Origin: Alphaproteobacteria bacterium | GTDB lineage: Bacteria > Pseudomonadota > Alphaproteobacteria > Rhizobiales > JAJFHC01 | Assembly: GCA_021775805.1 (NCBI GenBank) | Contig: JAJFHD010000130.1 | Span: forward strand, 1 to 64,000 | Length of the DNA: 64,000 nucleotides | Reading direction: 5' to 3' | Position numbers and translations under genes: made by a program | In this document: positions 1 to 8,646 of the stretch, in pieces | How positions within the stretch are numbered: position 1 is the first letter of the stretch | How the letters are laid out: every line of letters begins with the position of its first letter | The notes under the pieces: generated by a model | The model's database searches: none | Told to the model about the DNA's origin: nothing | The model's input: the letters and a program-made list of their open reading frames with translations, nothing else

Positions 1-313
1 TGGGAAACTCCTTCGTGTTGATTGAGACAAACGCCTCAATCTTCACGCCGGAGCGCCCAAACGTTAATCAGCATCAAGCGCAACGGTGGAGAGCAGAACG
101 AAGACCCTCTCTCAGCTACTATCGCGACAGCGATTTAGTGCCATGGCACATCCCGGAAGTCCGAGGCTCCCAAAACGCTTCTGCTTCGTCATCAACTCCG
201 GACATCCAGCGCTCATCTCGATCCGGTCGAAAAGTCCGCACACCAGTCGTTCGCAATTTCACGGATTCAAATCTAGCTAGGAATGTGCTTCAAGTGGGCA
301 GGAGGACCTGCCT

Positions 314-453
314 ATGTCTCATCATTATTGGTTAACTGAAAGCCAACTTGAACGTATCAAACCTTACCTTCCGCGACCCATGGAAAGCCCCGTGTTGATG
401 ACCGGCTTGTAATCAGCAGAATAACACACGTCATTCGAAACGATCTAAGACCG
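314..453 (+). pseudogene. IS5-family transposase N-terminal remnant (frameshifted)
   Basis: Reading from the ATG at 314 gives MSHHYWLTESQLERIKPYLP, the usual amino end of IS5-family (IS427-like) transposases. One base is missing near 378, so the open frame stops at about 412. Shifting frame there restores HGKPRVDDRLVISRITHVIR, the continuation expected of the family, until about 453, after which similarity ends. No catalytic DDE region is present, so this is a dead remnant. A small inverted repeat (GGCAGG-AGGA-CCTGCC) lies just before the ATG. The rest of bases 1-313 holds nothing I recognise. The family call comes from memory of the conserved N-terminus. Confidence 0.7.
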
Positions 454-486
454 CAATCCGGGGGCCGCACGCCAAGAATTGACCGC

Positions 487-532
487 TTTGCCTGTCCTCA
501 CACCAGCCGCCACCGGTGTGAGGACAGGCAAA
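487..532. terminator. Perfect 18-bp inverted repeat downstream of the bcr/fdx operon
   Basis: Two perfectly complementary 18-base arms (487-504 and 515-532, beginning TTTGCCTGTCC) flank a 10-base loop. The structure lies about 50 bases past the ferredoxin stop codon on the minus strand, where a transcript end is expected. No clean U-tract follows on either strand, so it may act as a 3' RNA-stabilising or rho-assisted hairpin rather than a classical intrinsic terminator. Confidence 0.55.
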
Positions 533-584
533 AACACGACGTTGCCGGACTCGCCTGAGCGAGGCGGATTAAAGGCGATGTGCT

Positions 585-830
585 TTAGCCGTTTAGCATC
601 TCGAACTTTTCCTGCAACTCCTCCGGGGTCTCTTCCCAGTCCGGGTTCGGAACAATACACGCTTCTGGGCACACCAGCTTGCATTGCGGCTCATCCTCGG
701 CGCCCACGCATTCAGTGCATTTCATCGGATCGATGATGTAAAGCGGTTCACCAGCCTTGATCGCCTCATTCGGGCACACCGGTTCGCAGGCGTCGCAGGC
801 GGTGCAGGGTTCGATGATCATCAGTGCCAT
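585..830 (-). CDS. fdx: 2[4Fe-4S] ferredoxin (Allochromatium type), electron donor to benzoyl-CoA reductase
   Basis: This 81-residue protein has eight cluster cysteines in the Allochromatium/YfhL arrangement: C9, C12, C15 and C19, then C38 and C41, an eight-residue spacer, and C50 and C54, with an extra C58. A low-potential ferredoxin of this kind donates electrons to class I benzoyl-CoA reductase in Thauera and relatives. The ATG at 830 follows AAGGAG at good spacing, so a longer in-frame extension to 974 is not needed. It is the last gene of the minus-strand operon, 22 bases after bcrD. The function follows mainly from context plus the cysteine pattern. Confidence 0.9.
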   Translation of the reverse strand: MALMIIEPCTACDACEPVCPNEAIKAGEPLYIIDPMKCTECVGAEDEPQCKLVCPEACIVPNPDWEETPEELQEKFEMLNG

Positions 831-852
831 GTCAAATCTCCTTGGCTTGTCG

Positions 853-1698
853 TCACGAGGCTTTGAGCAACTGTCCGGTTGCCGCAAGTTTTTCGAACCG
901 GAATGCGCCCCACAGGGCTGCACCGATGGCACCGGCATAAATCGAGTCCGGATGGCTAATGACCTTGGCCTCAACCCCTTTCATCTTGGCAAGCTCCTCG
1001 CCAAGCGCAGCAACCAGTCCTTTGTCGATCGCCAGCCCGCCGGTCACCATCACCACATTGTCGGTGACGCCGATCGACTTCAGCAGCCTTGCCAGGCGGC
1101 TTGCCATCGACAGATGAATGCCTTTCAGAATGTTCGGCGTCGAGATGCCGCGCGACACCATGTTGATCACGTCGGTCTCGGCCAGAACCGCGCAGATACT
1201 AGACACGGCTTCCGGATCGTCGGCCTCGATCGAGAGATTGCCGATCTCGTCCTGGGCGATGCCGAGATAACGGGCAATGTTCTCCAGGAACTGGCCGGAG
1301 CCGGACGCGCACTGGCTGGTCATCTTGTAGCTCAGCACCTTGCCGCGATCGTCGGTCACGATCGCCCGTCCGTGCAGGGCCCCGCAGTCCAGCACCGCAC
1401 TGGAGTCGGCATTCAGGTAGATGGCCCCGCGCGCATGCGACGTCATGGAATAGAAGTGACCGGTGTGAAACGGGATCGCTTCGCCTTCCCCGGTTGTCGC
1501 CACATAGTTCAGATCGTCGCGGCCAAGGCCCGCATCTTCCAATGTCTGGTTGAACGCCTCTTCGGCCAGTTCCATCGGATCGCGCTGACGGATGCGCAAG
1601 GTCGAGCGCGCCAGCCAGTCTTCCCGACCGTCCTCCACATTGAATATGGTCGCCTTGACCGCTCCCGTGCCGACATCGATTCCCGCTGCAAGCGTCAT
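853..1698 (-). CDS. bcrD: Benzoyl-CoA reductase subunit D (ATPase/activator subunit)
   Basis: A 281-residue member of the BadF/BadG/BcrA/BcrD ASKHA ATPase family. The N-terminal phosphate loop (AAGIDVGTGAVKATIF) and the motif SQCASGSGQFLENIARYLG near the middle are typical. Its cysteines, together with those of BcrA, hold the [4Fe-4S] cluster at the A/D interface that injects electrons into the B/C module on ATP hydrolysis. The ATG overlaps the bcrA stop (ATGA). It is shorter than BcrA, as usual for the D subunit. It acts in the cytoplasm as part of the ABCD heterotetramer. Confidence 0.93.
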   Translation of the reverse strand: MTLAAGIDVGTGAVKATIFNVEDGREDWLARSTLRIRQRDPMELAEEAFNQTLEDAGLGRDDLNYVATTGEGEAIPFHTGHFYSMTSHARGAIYLNADSSAVLDCGALHGRAIVTDDRGKVLSYKMTSQCASGSGQFLENIARYLGIAQDEIGNLSIEADDPEAVSSICAVLAETDVINMVSRGISTPNILKGIHLSMASRLARLLKSIGVTDNVVMVTGGLAIDKGLVAALGEELAKMKGVEAKVISHPDSIYAGAIGAALWGAFRFEKLAATGQLLKAS

Positions 1699-3020
1699 CC
1701 GTCTACTCCTTCCACCCGCCCCTCGGCCGCCCGGCGGGCAAATTCGGCCCCGCCCAGCGCACCGGTGTAGATCGAGTCCGGGTCAATGTTGATGGTCACG
1801 TCGCCATAGTTTTCCTGCACCAGTTTCCTCAACTCGCGCACGGCAGCCTCATTCTTTGCAACCCCACCGGTAAAGGTGAATTCGTCGTCGATTCCCCCGG
1901 AACGAGAGATGATCGACATCGCCCGCAGGATGATCGCCCGGTGCAGGCCTGCAAGGATGTCCTCGCGGTTTTCCCCCAGCGCCAGCCGGTCGCGCAGCTC
2001 AGCACCGGCGAACACCGTACAGGTCGAATTGATGCGCGCAGGCTTGCTCGACTTCATGGCCAGGGGACCTAGCTCATGCAGCCCCATGTTCATTTCATCG
2101 GCGATGTAGCCAAGGTAACGGCCACAGCCTGCGGCACAGCGGTCGTTCATCTGGAAGTTTTCGACGATACCGTTGGCATCGACCTGGATGCCCTTGGTGT
2201 CCTGACCGCCGATATCCAGCACCGTGCGCGTCTTGGGGTACATCATGTGAGCCCCAAGGCCGTGGCACAGGATCTCGGAGCGAATGTGTTCCTTCGAAAA
2301 TGGCAGGGTCACACGGCCATAACCGGTGCCGACCAGATAGGTCTCCTCGAGCTCGATGTCGAGGGCGCGTTCGACCGGTTCCTGGAGTTCTCCGGTCAGT
2401 CCCGCCCCCTCTTTCGCCACATGGTCCAGGGCGCGTTTGAACTTTTCGCTCAGGCCACCCGATGGCGGGCGGTTTTCGACGGCGATGATCGACTTGTCAT
2501 AGACGTTGAGCAGCAGGTCGTACTTGAGGCCGGCTTCGCGGGCGACCTCTTCGGCCACCGTCAGGTAGCGCGAGCCGGCGATGTCGCGAAAGAAGTCCGA
2601 CTTGCGAACCGCACCTGGCGCAAACATGGCCGGCGCTTCGTCGCGCAATCTCCGAAACACTTCTGCCAGGGCCTGTTTGACGCCCTCCTCGACCTTGGCG
2701 AAGCGTTCGCCCGTGACCTGTTCGAGGCAGGTCTGTTCCAGGTCACCCAACTGTTCGACGAATTGCTCGAGCCGGAAGGCCCGCTCGAGTGCACCGAGAA
2801 ACTCTTCGACCTGTTCATCGGTCCCCTGCTCGGCCCCGAACTCGCGGCGGAACAGGGCAAACCGTGCGTCAATCGCTGCTTCCTGACCGGCCACCCGGCA
2901 GGCGGTATCGTAGTTGGAACGCGAGTTGGTAATGCCGCGGCCGAGCACTTTCTCGTCTTCGTCCAGCAGTACAGCCTTGGTCGTGGTTGAGCCCAGATCG
3001 ATTCCGACAAAGGTCTTCAT
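1695..3020 (-). CDS. bcrA: Benzoyl-CoA reductase subunit A (ATPase/activator subunit)
   Basis: A 441-residue ASKHA ATPase beginning MKTFVGIDLGSTTTKAVLLD, the family phosphate-binding loop. The cluster motif NDRCAAGCGRYLGYIA and the segment NSTCTVFAGAELRDRLALGE lie in the C-terminal half. It pairs with BcrD to couple hydrolysis of two ATP per electron pair to ring reduction of benzoyl-CoA to cyclohexa-1,5-diene-1-carboxyl-CoA. The insertion after the first beta strands (about residues 40-190) is what makes A longer than D. Start and stop both overlap neighbours by four bases (ATGA), implying coupled translation in bcrCBAD. Confidence 0.94.
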   Translation of the reverse strand: MKTFVGIDLGSTTTKAVLLDEDEKVLGRGITNSRSNYDTACRVAGQEAAIDARFALFRREFGAEQGTDEQVEEFLGALERAFRLEQFVEQLGDLEQTCLEQVTGERFAKVEEGVKQALAEVFRRLRDEAPAMFAPGAVRKSDFFRDIAGSRYLTVAEEVAREAGLKYDLLLNVYDKSIIAVENRPPSGGLSEKFKRALDHVAKEGAGLTGELQEPVERALDIELEETYLVGTGYGRVTLPFSKEHIRSEILCHGLGAHMMYPKTRTVLDIGGQDTKGIQVDANGIVENFQMNDRCAAGCGRYLGYIADEMNMGLHELGPLAMKSSKPARINSTCTVFAGAELRDRLALGENREDILAGLHRAIILRAMSIISRSGGIDDEFTFTGGVAKNEAAVRELRKLVQENYGDVTINIDPDSIYTGALGGAEFARRAAEGRVEGVDG

Positions 3021-4330
3021 GCCGCCACTCCCTTGCTCGCACTGCCGCGTTTCTGCTCGACCATCTGGAAATAGCTCTCAAGCCTGTTCTTGACGTTGGC
3101 GGCCGAGAAGTAGCGCGGGTCGACCAGGTCGGTCTCGATAAACGCCGCCGGCTTTCCGGTGCGTTTTTCGACCTCCCGCATGATCAGAAGCTGACCGGCG
3201 GAAAAGCTGTTGCAGCTCTTGATCGAGTTGATCAGCAGGCCATCGGCCTGGTATTCGTCCATATAGTTGGCCAGCATATCCACACGCATCGGCAGGGACC
3301 TGTTGGTGTAGACGCCAAGGCAGTATTCAGCCAGCGTCTCAAGCGGCCTGTCGGGATCGTGCCGGAAACCGAAATCATAGGTGCCGCCAACCTTGGAGTA
3401 ACTCGAGGCCACCACCACCGCGCCCTCTTCGTAGAACATTTTCCAGAACTGCCGGAAGTTGGTGTAATTGGGTGGACCTTCGACCACCAGACGATACTTC
3501 TCCTCGGCCATCGGGCCTTCCGGCGTCACCGGCCCCAGGCCTGCAGCGAGGCGCTGATCGACCTCTTCGCGCAGGAAGCGGTAAAAATCGATGGCGTCGT
3601 CCGTACCGCGGAAGGCGCCGAAAATCGGTCCGACATAATAGATGCCGCCGAAATACGCATCGATCGGCGACGGCTTGTTCTTGGCGCTTTGCAGGATGTA
3701 GACGAGGTCGTCCTCGGCCTTCGCGGATTTCCGCAAATACTCCCGCAGGCGGTCGATGTCGAACTTGACGCCACTGACCCGTTCCAGTGTCGGGATCACG
3801 TCTTCCTTCAACTGCTTGACCATATACTGGATCATGTTCGGCGTGACTTTGCCGTCGGCCATGTAGGGGGTCTGCAGAAAGATCGTTTCGCAGTTGTATT
3901 GTTCACGCAGAAGTTCGAACCACTTCATGAAGGTGAAGCACCCCGTATAGGATAGGAGCAACACGTCCGGATCGGGCAGCTTGCGGCCGTTGGGCCCGAT
4001 ATTGCCTTTGGCCATCATGCCGATGTCGGATTTCACGTAGGTGCAGACATCTTCCGAGTGCCCGGCCTTTTCGGCCTCCATCACATAGGCGCCGCTTTTT
4101 CGCCGCAGGCCACTTTGAATGGCGTTGACTTCCGGCAGGTTGTTGACCAGGTCGAAACACATGATCAGTTCGTTGAGATTGCCGGGAACAAATGTCGCGG
4201 CGACCTTTTCACCGGTCTCTTCCGAGTTGGCCAAACGATCGTAGTGTTGAGCCATCATCTCCTTCTGCTTCACCATGGACGCATCCTTGGCGACGTCCTT
4301 TGAGGGTGATCTGCTGGTTGTGACTTTCAT
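3017..4330 (-). CDS. bcrB: Benzoyl-CoA reductase subunit B (substrate-binding module)
   Basis: A 437-residue member of the HgdB/BcrB 2-hydroxyacyl-CoA dehydratase-like family. With BcrC it forms the catalytic half that binds benzoyl-CoA and a [4Fe-4S] cluster. Recognisable blocks include LLLSYTGCFTFMKWFELLRE, the YYVGPIFGAFRGTDDAIDFY region and, near the end, GLLINSIKSCNSFSAGQLL with cluster cysteines. The ATG at 4330 overlaps the bcrC stop (ATGA); an upstream GTG at 4342 is less likely because all neighbouring junctions use the same overlap. Length matches the Thauera-type subunit. Confidence 0.93.
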   Translation of the reverse strand: MKVTTSRSPSKDVAKDASMVKQKEMMAQHYDRLANSEETGEKVAATFVPGNLNELIMCFDLVNNLPEVNAIQSGLRRKSGAYVMEAEKAGHSEDVCTYVKSDIGMMAKGNIGPNGRKLPDPDVLLLSYTGCFTFMKWFELLREQYNCETIFLQTPYMADGKVTPNMIQYMVKQLKEDVIPTLERVSGVKFDIDRLREYLRKSAKAEDDLVYILQSAKNKPSPIDAYFGGIYYVGPIFGAFRGTDDAIDFYRFLREEVDQRLAAGLGPVTPEGPMAEEKYRLVVEGPPNYTNFRQFWKMFYEEGAVVVASSYSKVGGTYDFGFRHDPDRPLETLAEYCLGVYTNRSLPMRVDMLANYMDEYQADGLLINSIKSCNSFSAGQLLIMREVEKRTGKPAAFIETDLVDPRYFSAANVKNRLESYFQMVEQKRGSASKGVAA

Positions 4331-5502
4331 GCGGCACTCCACAGTTTGATTGAGTCGGTGAATGTTCCGGCCTGTTCACGAATCGGCTGCATCTGGCCGG
4401 AGTTCTCGGCGTATTTGAAAGCGATGTAGGGAATACCGGCCGCTTTCAGGACGTTTTGCAGCATCGGCCGGTCAAGCAGGGCGGGATCGCAGAAACTGGG
4501 TGAGGCAAAGATCACGCCCTCAGCACCGGTGCGTCTGACCGCACGCACCAGATACTGGCCTTTTTCTTCGAGATTGGGTTCATATTTGGCGGCCGTGCAT
4601 TCGGAGTGATGCAGGAAGGCCTGCGACAGGTTGTGCAGCGGATCGCCGGCTGTAGGCACATCGTCGATCAGCCAGCGTGTCACCAGCATCAGGTCGTCGT
4701 CGACCACGTAACAGCCCGACAGTTCCAGTGACTTGATCAGGTTAAGTGGCGGCTGTTCACAGAACATGCCGGTCAGGATGACCCGGCAGTTATCGCGCAG
4801 CGGCCTGTCTTCGAGCTCGGCGGCCGCCAGATATTGTTCGATAAGCCGCGAGTGCTCCTCGACAGGCAGCACCATGCCGGCACGCAAGACGAGATAGGCT
4901 TCCGCCGCCGGCACCTGCCAGGGCTTTTGCGCGCGAAGGGCATAGAGATCACGCACAAGCCTCCGGTTCAGGTTGTAAGTATCGATCGAGTTCTGCAGAT
5001 CCTGCTCGCTGACCTTGCGGCCGCCGAGTTCTTCCAGATCGTGCAGAAACTCCGCCATCTCGTTTTCATAGAATGTACCGCCGACCTCGTCTTCATAGGT
5101 CTGTGGCACATCGAAATATTTTGAATAGACCTCCGGGAACATCATCTTCCACATGCCCGACAGGTTGCGGATCACATCACAGATCGACGGAAACAGCATG
5201 CCGTCAACAAAGTCCAGACGCCCCGAGACGCCAAGCTCGATGGTCGAGCGCGGAATCCGGCAGATGTAACTCTGGTAGTAGGCATCGCCATGGATTACCT
5301 CCAACTGGTCGCCGCCGCCCAGAATGCCAAGCGGCAGCATGCCGGCGGCATGAATGATCTCCCGCGGGATGTAGATCGGCAGGAAACCGATCACCTTGCG
5401 ACCGGGCTCTGCGTCCTTCCATTCCCGCGCTGACGTGAAATTCAGGTCCTCGTAGAGTTCCTGGCAGCGCGCAACGATTTCGCTGGTTGACGGCGTGTTC
5501 AT
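4327..5502 (-). CDS. bcrC: Benzoyl-CoA reductase subunit C (substrate-binding module)
   Basis: A 391-residue member of the HgdC/BcrC 2-hydroxyacyl-CoA dehydratase-like family, partner of BcrB in the benzoyl-CoA-binding half of the enzyme. The N-terminal segment GFLPIYIPREIIHAAGMLPL and the later block MLFPSICDVIRNLSGMWKMM are family signatures. The C-terminal part EGVIFASPSFCDPALLDRPM carries another conserved cysteine. The ATG at 5502 overlaps the dch stop as ATGA, which is preferred over the in-frame GTG at 5514. It is the first of four consecutively overlapping bcr genes. Confidence 0.92.
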   Translation of the reverse strand: MNTPSTSEIVARCQELYEDLNFTSAREWKDAEPGRKVIGFLPIYIPREIIHAAGMLPLGILGGGDQLEVIHGDAYYQSYICRIPRSTIELGVSGRLDFVDGMLFPSICDVIRNLSGMWKMMFPEVYSKYFDVPQTYEDEVGGTFYENEMAEFLHDLEELGGRKVSEQDLQNSIDTYNLNRRLVRDLYALRAQKPWQVPAAEAYLVLRAGMVLPVEEHSRLIEQYLAAAELEDRPLRDNCRVILTGMFCEQPPLNLIKSLELSGCYVVDDDLMLVTRWLIDDVPTAGDPLHNLSQAFLHHSECTAAKYEPNLEEKGQYLVRAVRRTGAEGVIFASPSFCDPALLDRPMLQNVLKAAGIPYIAFKYAENSGQMQPIREQAGTFTDSIKLWSAA

Positions 5503-6266
5503 CTGTTCTCCCACCGTGCTGGCCGCTTGGCGATGAAGGCCTCAAGGCCTTCAACCGCATCACGGGTTGACATCAATTCCTCGAGATAGAGCTTCTCGAC
5601 CACGGCCAGCTTGGCCATGACGCGTTCGGCAAAACCGGCACGCGCCGCCCGTACGGCGAGACGCAGGGAACTGGCGCTTTTAGCCGCCAGGTGCGCGTCG
5701 AAATAGTCCAGCGCCGCCGCTTCCGGGTCATCGGACACATGGTCTGCAAGCCCGAGCCTGCCGGCTTCTTCGCCGGACACGCTGCGCCCGGAGTAAAGCA
5801 GGTCTTCGGCACGCGACTGGCCGATACGTTCCGGCAGCAGGCATGATGCGGCTGGAGCAAACACGCCGAGTTGCATTTCAGGCTGACCCAGATTGGCATC
5901 TTCTGCCGAAAACAGCATCTGCCCTGCGGCGGCCACTTCCAGCCCGCCGCCAAGACACTGGCCGCGGATTGCTACGAGAATTGGAACCGGACTCTGCACC
6001 ATGCGCCGCACCAGCCCATGCAACGCCTTGAGCATGTCGGCGCATTGGTCAGGCAGGTGTTCAGGAACGCTTGCACCGAAGCTGAAATGAGGCCCGGACG
6101 CGTCCAGCAGCACGGCCGTCAGGCCGGTATTTTCCAGGTGCTCTCCGAATGCCGCGTCGAGCGCTGCGATCATCTCCGCGTCGACAATGTTGGCTTTCGG
6201 ACGATTGAGCCTGAGGCGCAGCAACGTGCCGTCCCGGTCGAACCAGACTTTCAACGGCGACGTCAT
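5499..6266 (-). CDS. dch: Cyclohexa-1,5-diene-1-carbonyl-CoA hydratase
   Basis: A 255-residue crotonase-fold protein. It should hydrate the dienoyl-CoA made by benzoyl-CoA reductase to 6-hydroxycyclohex-1-ene-1-carbonyl-CoA. The oxyanion-hole segment AIRGQCLGGGLEVAAAGQML and the LGQPEMQLGVFAPAA stretch are typical of Dch. The ATG at 6266 overlaps the oah stop (ATGA); the longer open frame to 6311 would intrude into oah and has no family match at its N-terminus. The assignment to Dch rather than a generic enoyl-CoA hydratase rests on sequence plus position between oah and bcrC. Confidence 0.9.
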   Translation of the reverse strand: MTSPLKVWFDRDGTLLRLRLNRPKANIVDAEMIAALDAAFGEHLENTGLTAVLLDASGPHFSFGASVPEHLPDQCADMLKALHGLVRRMVQSPVPILVAIRGQCLGGGLEVAAAGQMLFSAEDANLGQPEMQLGVFAPAASCLLPERIGQSRAEDLLYSGRSVSGEEAGRLGLADHVSDDPEAAALDYFDAHLAAKSASSLRLAVRAARAGFAERVMAKLAVVEKLYLEELMSTRDAVEGLEAFIAKRPARWENR

Positions 6267-7393
6267 TCTCCGGCACCAGGCATCAGGGAATTGGTGAATT
6301 GTCCGGTCCACTTGGCGCCGCCCGCCAGCGCCTGACGCAGGCCGACGAAGTCAACCTCACGGCCAACCTCCTTGTTGCCCTCGTTGAAGGCACGGAAGCC
6401 GGCGCGGGCTTCGGTCATCATGTTGAGCGACAGCCAGGCGCGGGAGTCTTCCTTGTTGCGGTTCCAGGTTTCCAGCTTGAACTTGCGGATTTCCTCGATC
6501 GTCTTGGTCGTGCAGTCGGGGAACGTCAGCAGCAGTTTCGTGCACAGCTCCTCGACCCGTTCGTCCAGCAGGCTCAAGTCCATCTCCCCCTTGGCCAGCA
6601 GCGCCTTGCCTGCGGCCAACGCCTCGCCGGTCTTGGCTTCGCCATGTACGATGCGCCCCCAGTCATCCGTCATGCGGTCGATCTGGACCAGCGGATTGGG
6701 TACATATTCACCGTCGACCTTGAGCGCCGGCACGATGTCGGTGAGGAGGCCCAGCCGGTAGGCCTTGTGCGCGGAGAACGGCTCGCACAGGACGCCCGAG
6801 ATCATTGCCTGTTCGTAGCCGAGCATTACCGGCAGAAAGTCCGTGGAGCCGCCGATCGGCGCCGAACCGTGTTTTGGGCCGGCCTGGCCGAAGCGCGCCA
6901 GATCCTGAGCGACCGAGAAATCGCAGGCCATGCCGATTTCCTGACCACCGCCAATACGCATGCCGTTGACCCGGCAGATTACCGGTTTGTCACACCCCAG
7001 AATGGATGAAACCATGTCGTTGAACAGCCGCATGTACTGGCGGTATTCCTGCGGCCGTCCGGCATAGTACTCGGCATATTCCTTGGTGTTGCCGCCGGTG
7101 CAGAACGCCTTGTCGCCGACCGCGGTAAAGACCACCGCATTGACGTCCCGCGCGTTGGAGGCTTTCCTGAAAGCGAGGATCACCGCCTTCGTCATTGCCG
7201 TCGTGTAGGAGTTGAACTGGCTCGGATTGTTGAGAGATATCCAGGCATTGTACAAGCCTTCGGCAACGCTGCCGTCGGCGCGCCGCGCCGGCCGTTTTTC
7301 ATAGAGCACACCGTCGGAAATCGCTTCCCGCGCCGCGTCGGGCACCAGGTCATGAGGTCTGAATTCAAAACTGTTTTCAGCCAGGGCATCCAT
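6263..7393 (-). CDS. oah: 6-oxocyclohex-1-ene-1-carbonyl-CoA hydrolase (ring-opening)
   Basis: A 376-residue crotonase-superfamily enzyme that adds water twice to the 6-oxo intermediate and opens the ring to 3-hydroxypimelyl-CoA. Hallmarks visible are AWISLNNPSQFNSYTTAMTK, the glycine-rich NGMRIGGGQEIGMACDFS and the GPKHGSAPIGGSTDFLPVML block, all diagnostic for Oah rather than for ordinary hydratases. Length agrees with the Thauera enzyme. It follows had by 23 bases and overlaps dch by four. This is the hydrolytic step that fixes the pathway as the Thauera type, not the Rhodopseudomonas badHI type. Confidence 0.93.
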   Translation of the reverse strand: MDALAENSFEFRPHDLVPDAAREAISDGVLYEKRPARRADGSVAEGLYNAWISLNNPSQFNSYTTAMTKAVILAFRKASNARDVNAVVFTAVGDKAFCTGGNTKEYAEYYAGRPQEYRQYMRLFNDMVSSILGCDKPVICRVNGMRIGGGQEIGMACDFSVAQDLARFGQAGPKHGSAPIGGSTDFLPVMLGYEQAMISGVLCEPFSAHKAYRLGLLTDIVPALKVDGEYVPNPLVQIDRMTDDWGRIVHGEAKTGEALAAGKALLAKGEMDLSLLDERVEELCTKLLLTFPDCTTKTIEEIRKFKLETWNRNKEDSRAWLSLNMMTEARAGFRAFNEGNKEVGREVDFVGLRQALAGGAKWTGQFTNSLMPGAGE

Positions 7394-7416
7394 CTGTCAT
7401 TCTCCTTGAGGTTCGA

Positions 7417-8484
7417 TCAGGCCACGGCCGGCACGAGAATCGCGCGGCGGGCAAACTTGCCGTCATGTACGGTTTGAAAAATTTCATTGATGTCGTCGAG
7501 CGGGCGCTGCTCGACAAACGGCGCAATTTTCACCTTGCCGTCCAGAATCAGGTCGAGCGCACCGGGATACAGTTCAGGCGGACAGCCCCAGTTGCCGAGC
7601 ACCCGGGCGTGAAACGCCATGAGGTTCGACAACCTGACCTCGACCTTGTCCATGGTGAAGCCAACGGTGCACAGTGTGGCACCGTGATTGAGCAGACCGA
7701 ATGCGGCCTGCTGGCCGGCTGCCGTGCCCGAACATTCAAAAATGATCCACTCCGTCGTGCGCAGCCCATTGGTCTTGGCAAACCCTGCGATTTCCTTCTT
7801 CAGGGTGCGCGGATCGAAATCCCGAGCATTCAAGGTCAGGGCCGCACCAAAATCTGTGAGCGCGGCGAGCTTTTCCTCGACGACATCGACGGCAACCACC
7901 GTGGCGCCCATGGCAGCGGCGATCTGCACGGCATAACCGCCGACCCCGCCGACACCATTGACCACCACCAGATCACCCGGTGAAACGCCCGCCTGAACCA
8001 CCGCCTGGTAGGGGGTGGTCACAGCGTCAGCGACCACCGACACATCGGCAAGCGATAGACCCACGGCCGCAAGCTTGTCCACATCGACCGGACAAAGACC
8101 AAGGGCGGGAACCGTGACGTGACTGGCAAAACCGCCCTGTATGTCATTGCCGGGCATTTTCTGATTGGGGCAGATGGTCCCCTTGCCGCGCGAACAGGCA
8201 TCGCATGTGCCGCAGGGAATGACCGCCGGCACGATGACCGTTTGATCCAGCCAGCGTTCGGCCCCCTCGCCCGTGGCAACAACCGTCCCGCTGATCTCGT
8301 GGCCCAATGCCAATGGCAGGGCATGATTGGTCCGCACGCCGTCATAATAGTAGCCCAGGTCGGTATGGCAGACGCCGCACCCGGCGACTTCGACGACAAC
8401 TTCGTCCGGCCCCGGCGTTTGCGGCTCGAATTCCTCGAGTTTCAGGGGTTCGCTCTGGGCGGTCATCAGCCAGCGTTGCGCCAT
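7417..8484 (-). CDS. had: 6-hydroxycyclohex-1-ene-1-carbonyl-CoA dehydrogenase
   Basis: A 355-residue zinc-dependent medium-chain dehydrogenase. The catalytic zinc motif CGVCHTDLGYYYDG and a GHE follow in order, then the structural zinc cysteines (CGTCDACSRGKGTICPN), the NAD-binding VNGVGGVGGYAVQIA loop, and the segment MPGNDIQGGFASH seen in Had. It oxidises the hydroxyl made by Dch to the 6-oxo compound with NAD. As the first gene of the minus-strand operon it lies next to the divergent korA promoter, with the operator-like motif at 8583-8604 about 100 bases upstream. Confidence 0.92.
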   Translation of the reverse strand: MAQRWLMTAQSEPLKLEEFEPQTPGPDEVVVEVAGCGVCHTDLGYYYDGVRTNHALPLALGHEISGTVVATGEGAERWLDQTVIVPAVIPCGTCDACSRGKGTICPNQKMPGNDIQGGFASHVTVPALGLCPVDVDKLAAVGLSLADVSVVADAVTTPYQAVVQAGVSPGDLVVVNGVGGVGGYAVQIAAAMGATVVAVDVVEEKLAALTDFGAALTLNARDFDPRTLKKEIAGFAKTNGLRTTEWIIFECSGTAAGQQAAFGLLNHGATLCTVGFTMDKVEVRLSNLMAFHARVLGNWGCPPELYPGALDLILDGKVKIAPFVEQRPLDDINEIFQTVHDGKFARRAILVPAVA

Positions 8485-8582
8485 TTTTTCAATTCCCTCT
8501 TCGCCGAAATCGTCGCGGTGAATAGCCTTCCAGCCGTTGCGCGTGCGTTGTTGACAGTGTTCTTTTTTTTTATTATCGTAAA

Positions 8583-8604
8583 TTAGTACTCTAATACGTA
8601 TTTA
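8583..8604. promoter_or_regulatory. Candidate operator between had and korA (shared with 17995-18016)
   Basis: In the divergent 162-base had/korA intergenic region, an AT-rich patch contains TAGTAC, two variable bases, T, one variable base, ATACGTA, one variable base, then TTA. The same pattern in the same register (17 of 22 bases identical) occurs on the opposite strand at 17995-18016, before the thioesterase/padB operon. ATACGTAT is itself palindromic. A run of nine T lies just to the left. The regulator is unknown and not encoded nearby; a MarR/TetR-type protein is only a guess. Confidence 0.5.
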
Positions 8605-8646
8605 ACGTCAATAGGCAATCCGCTCACATCACTCACTGGACGAAAA

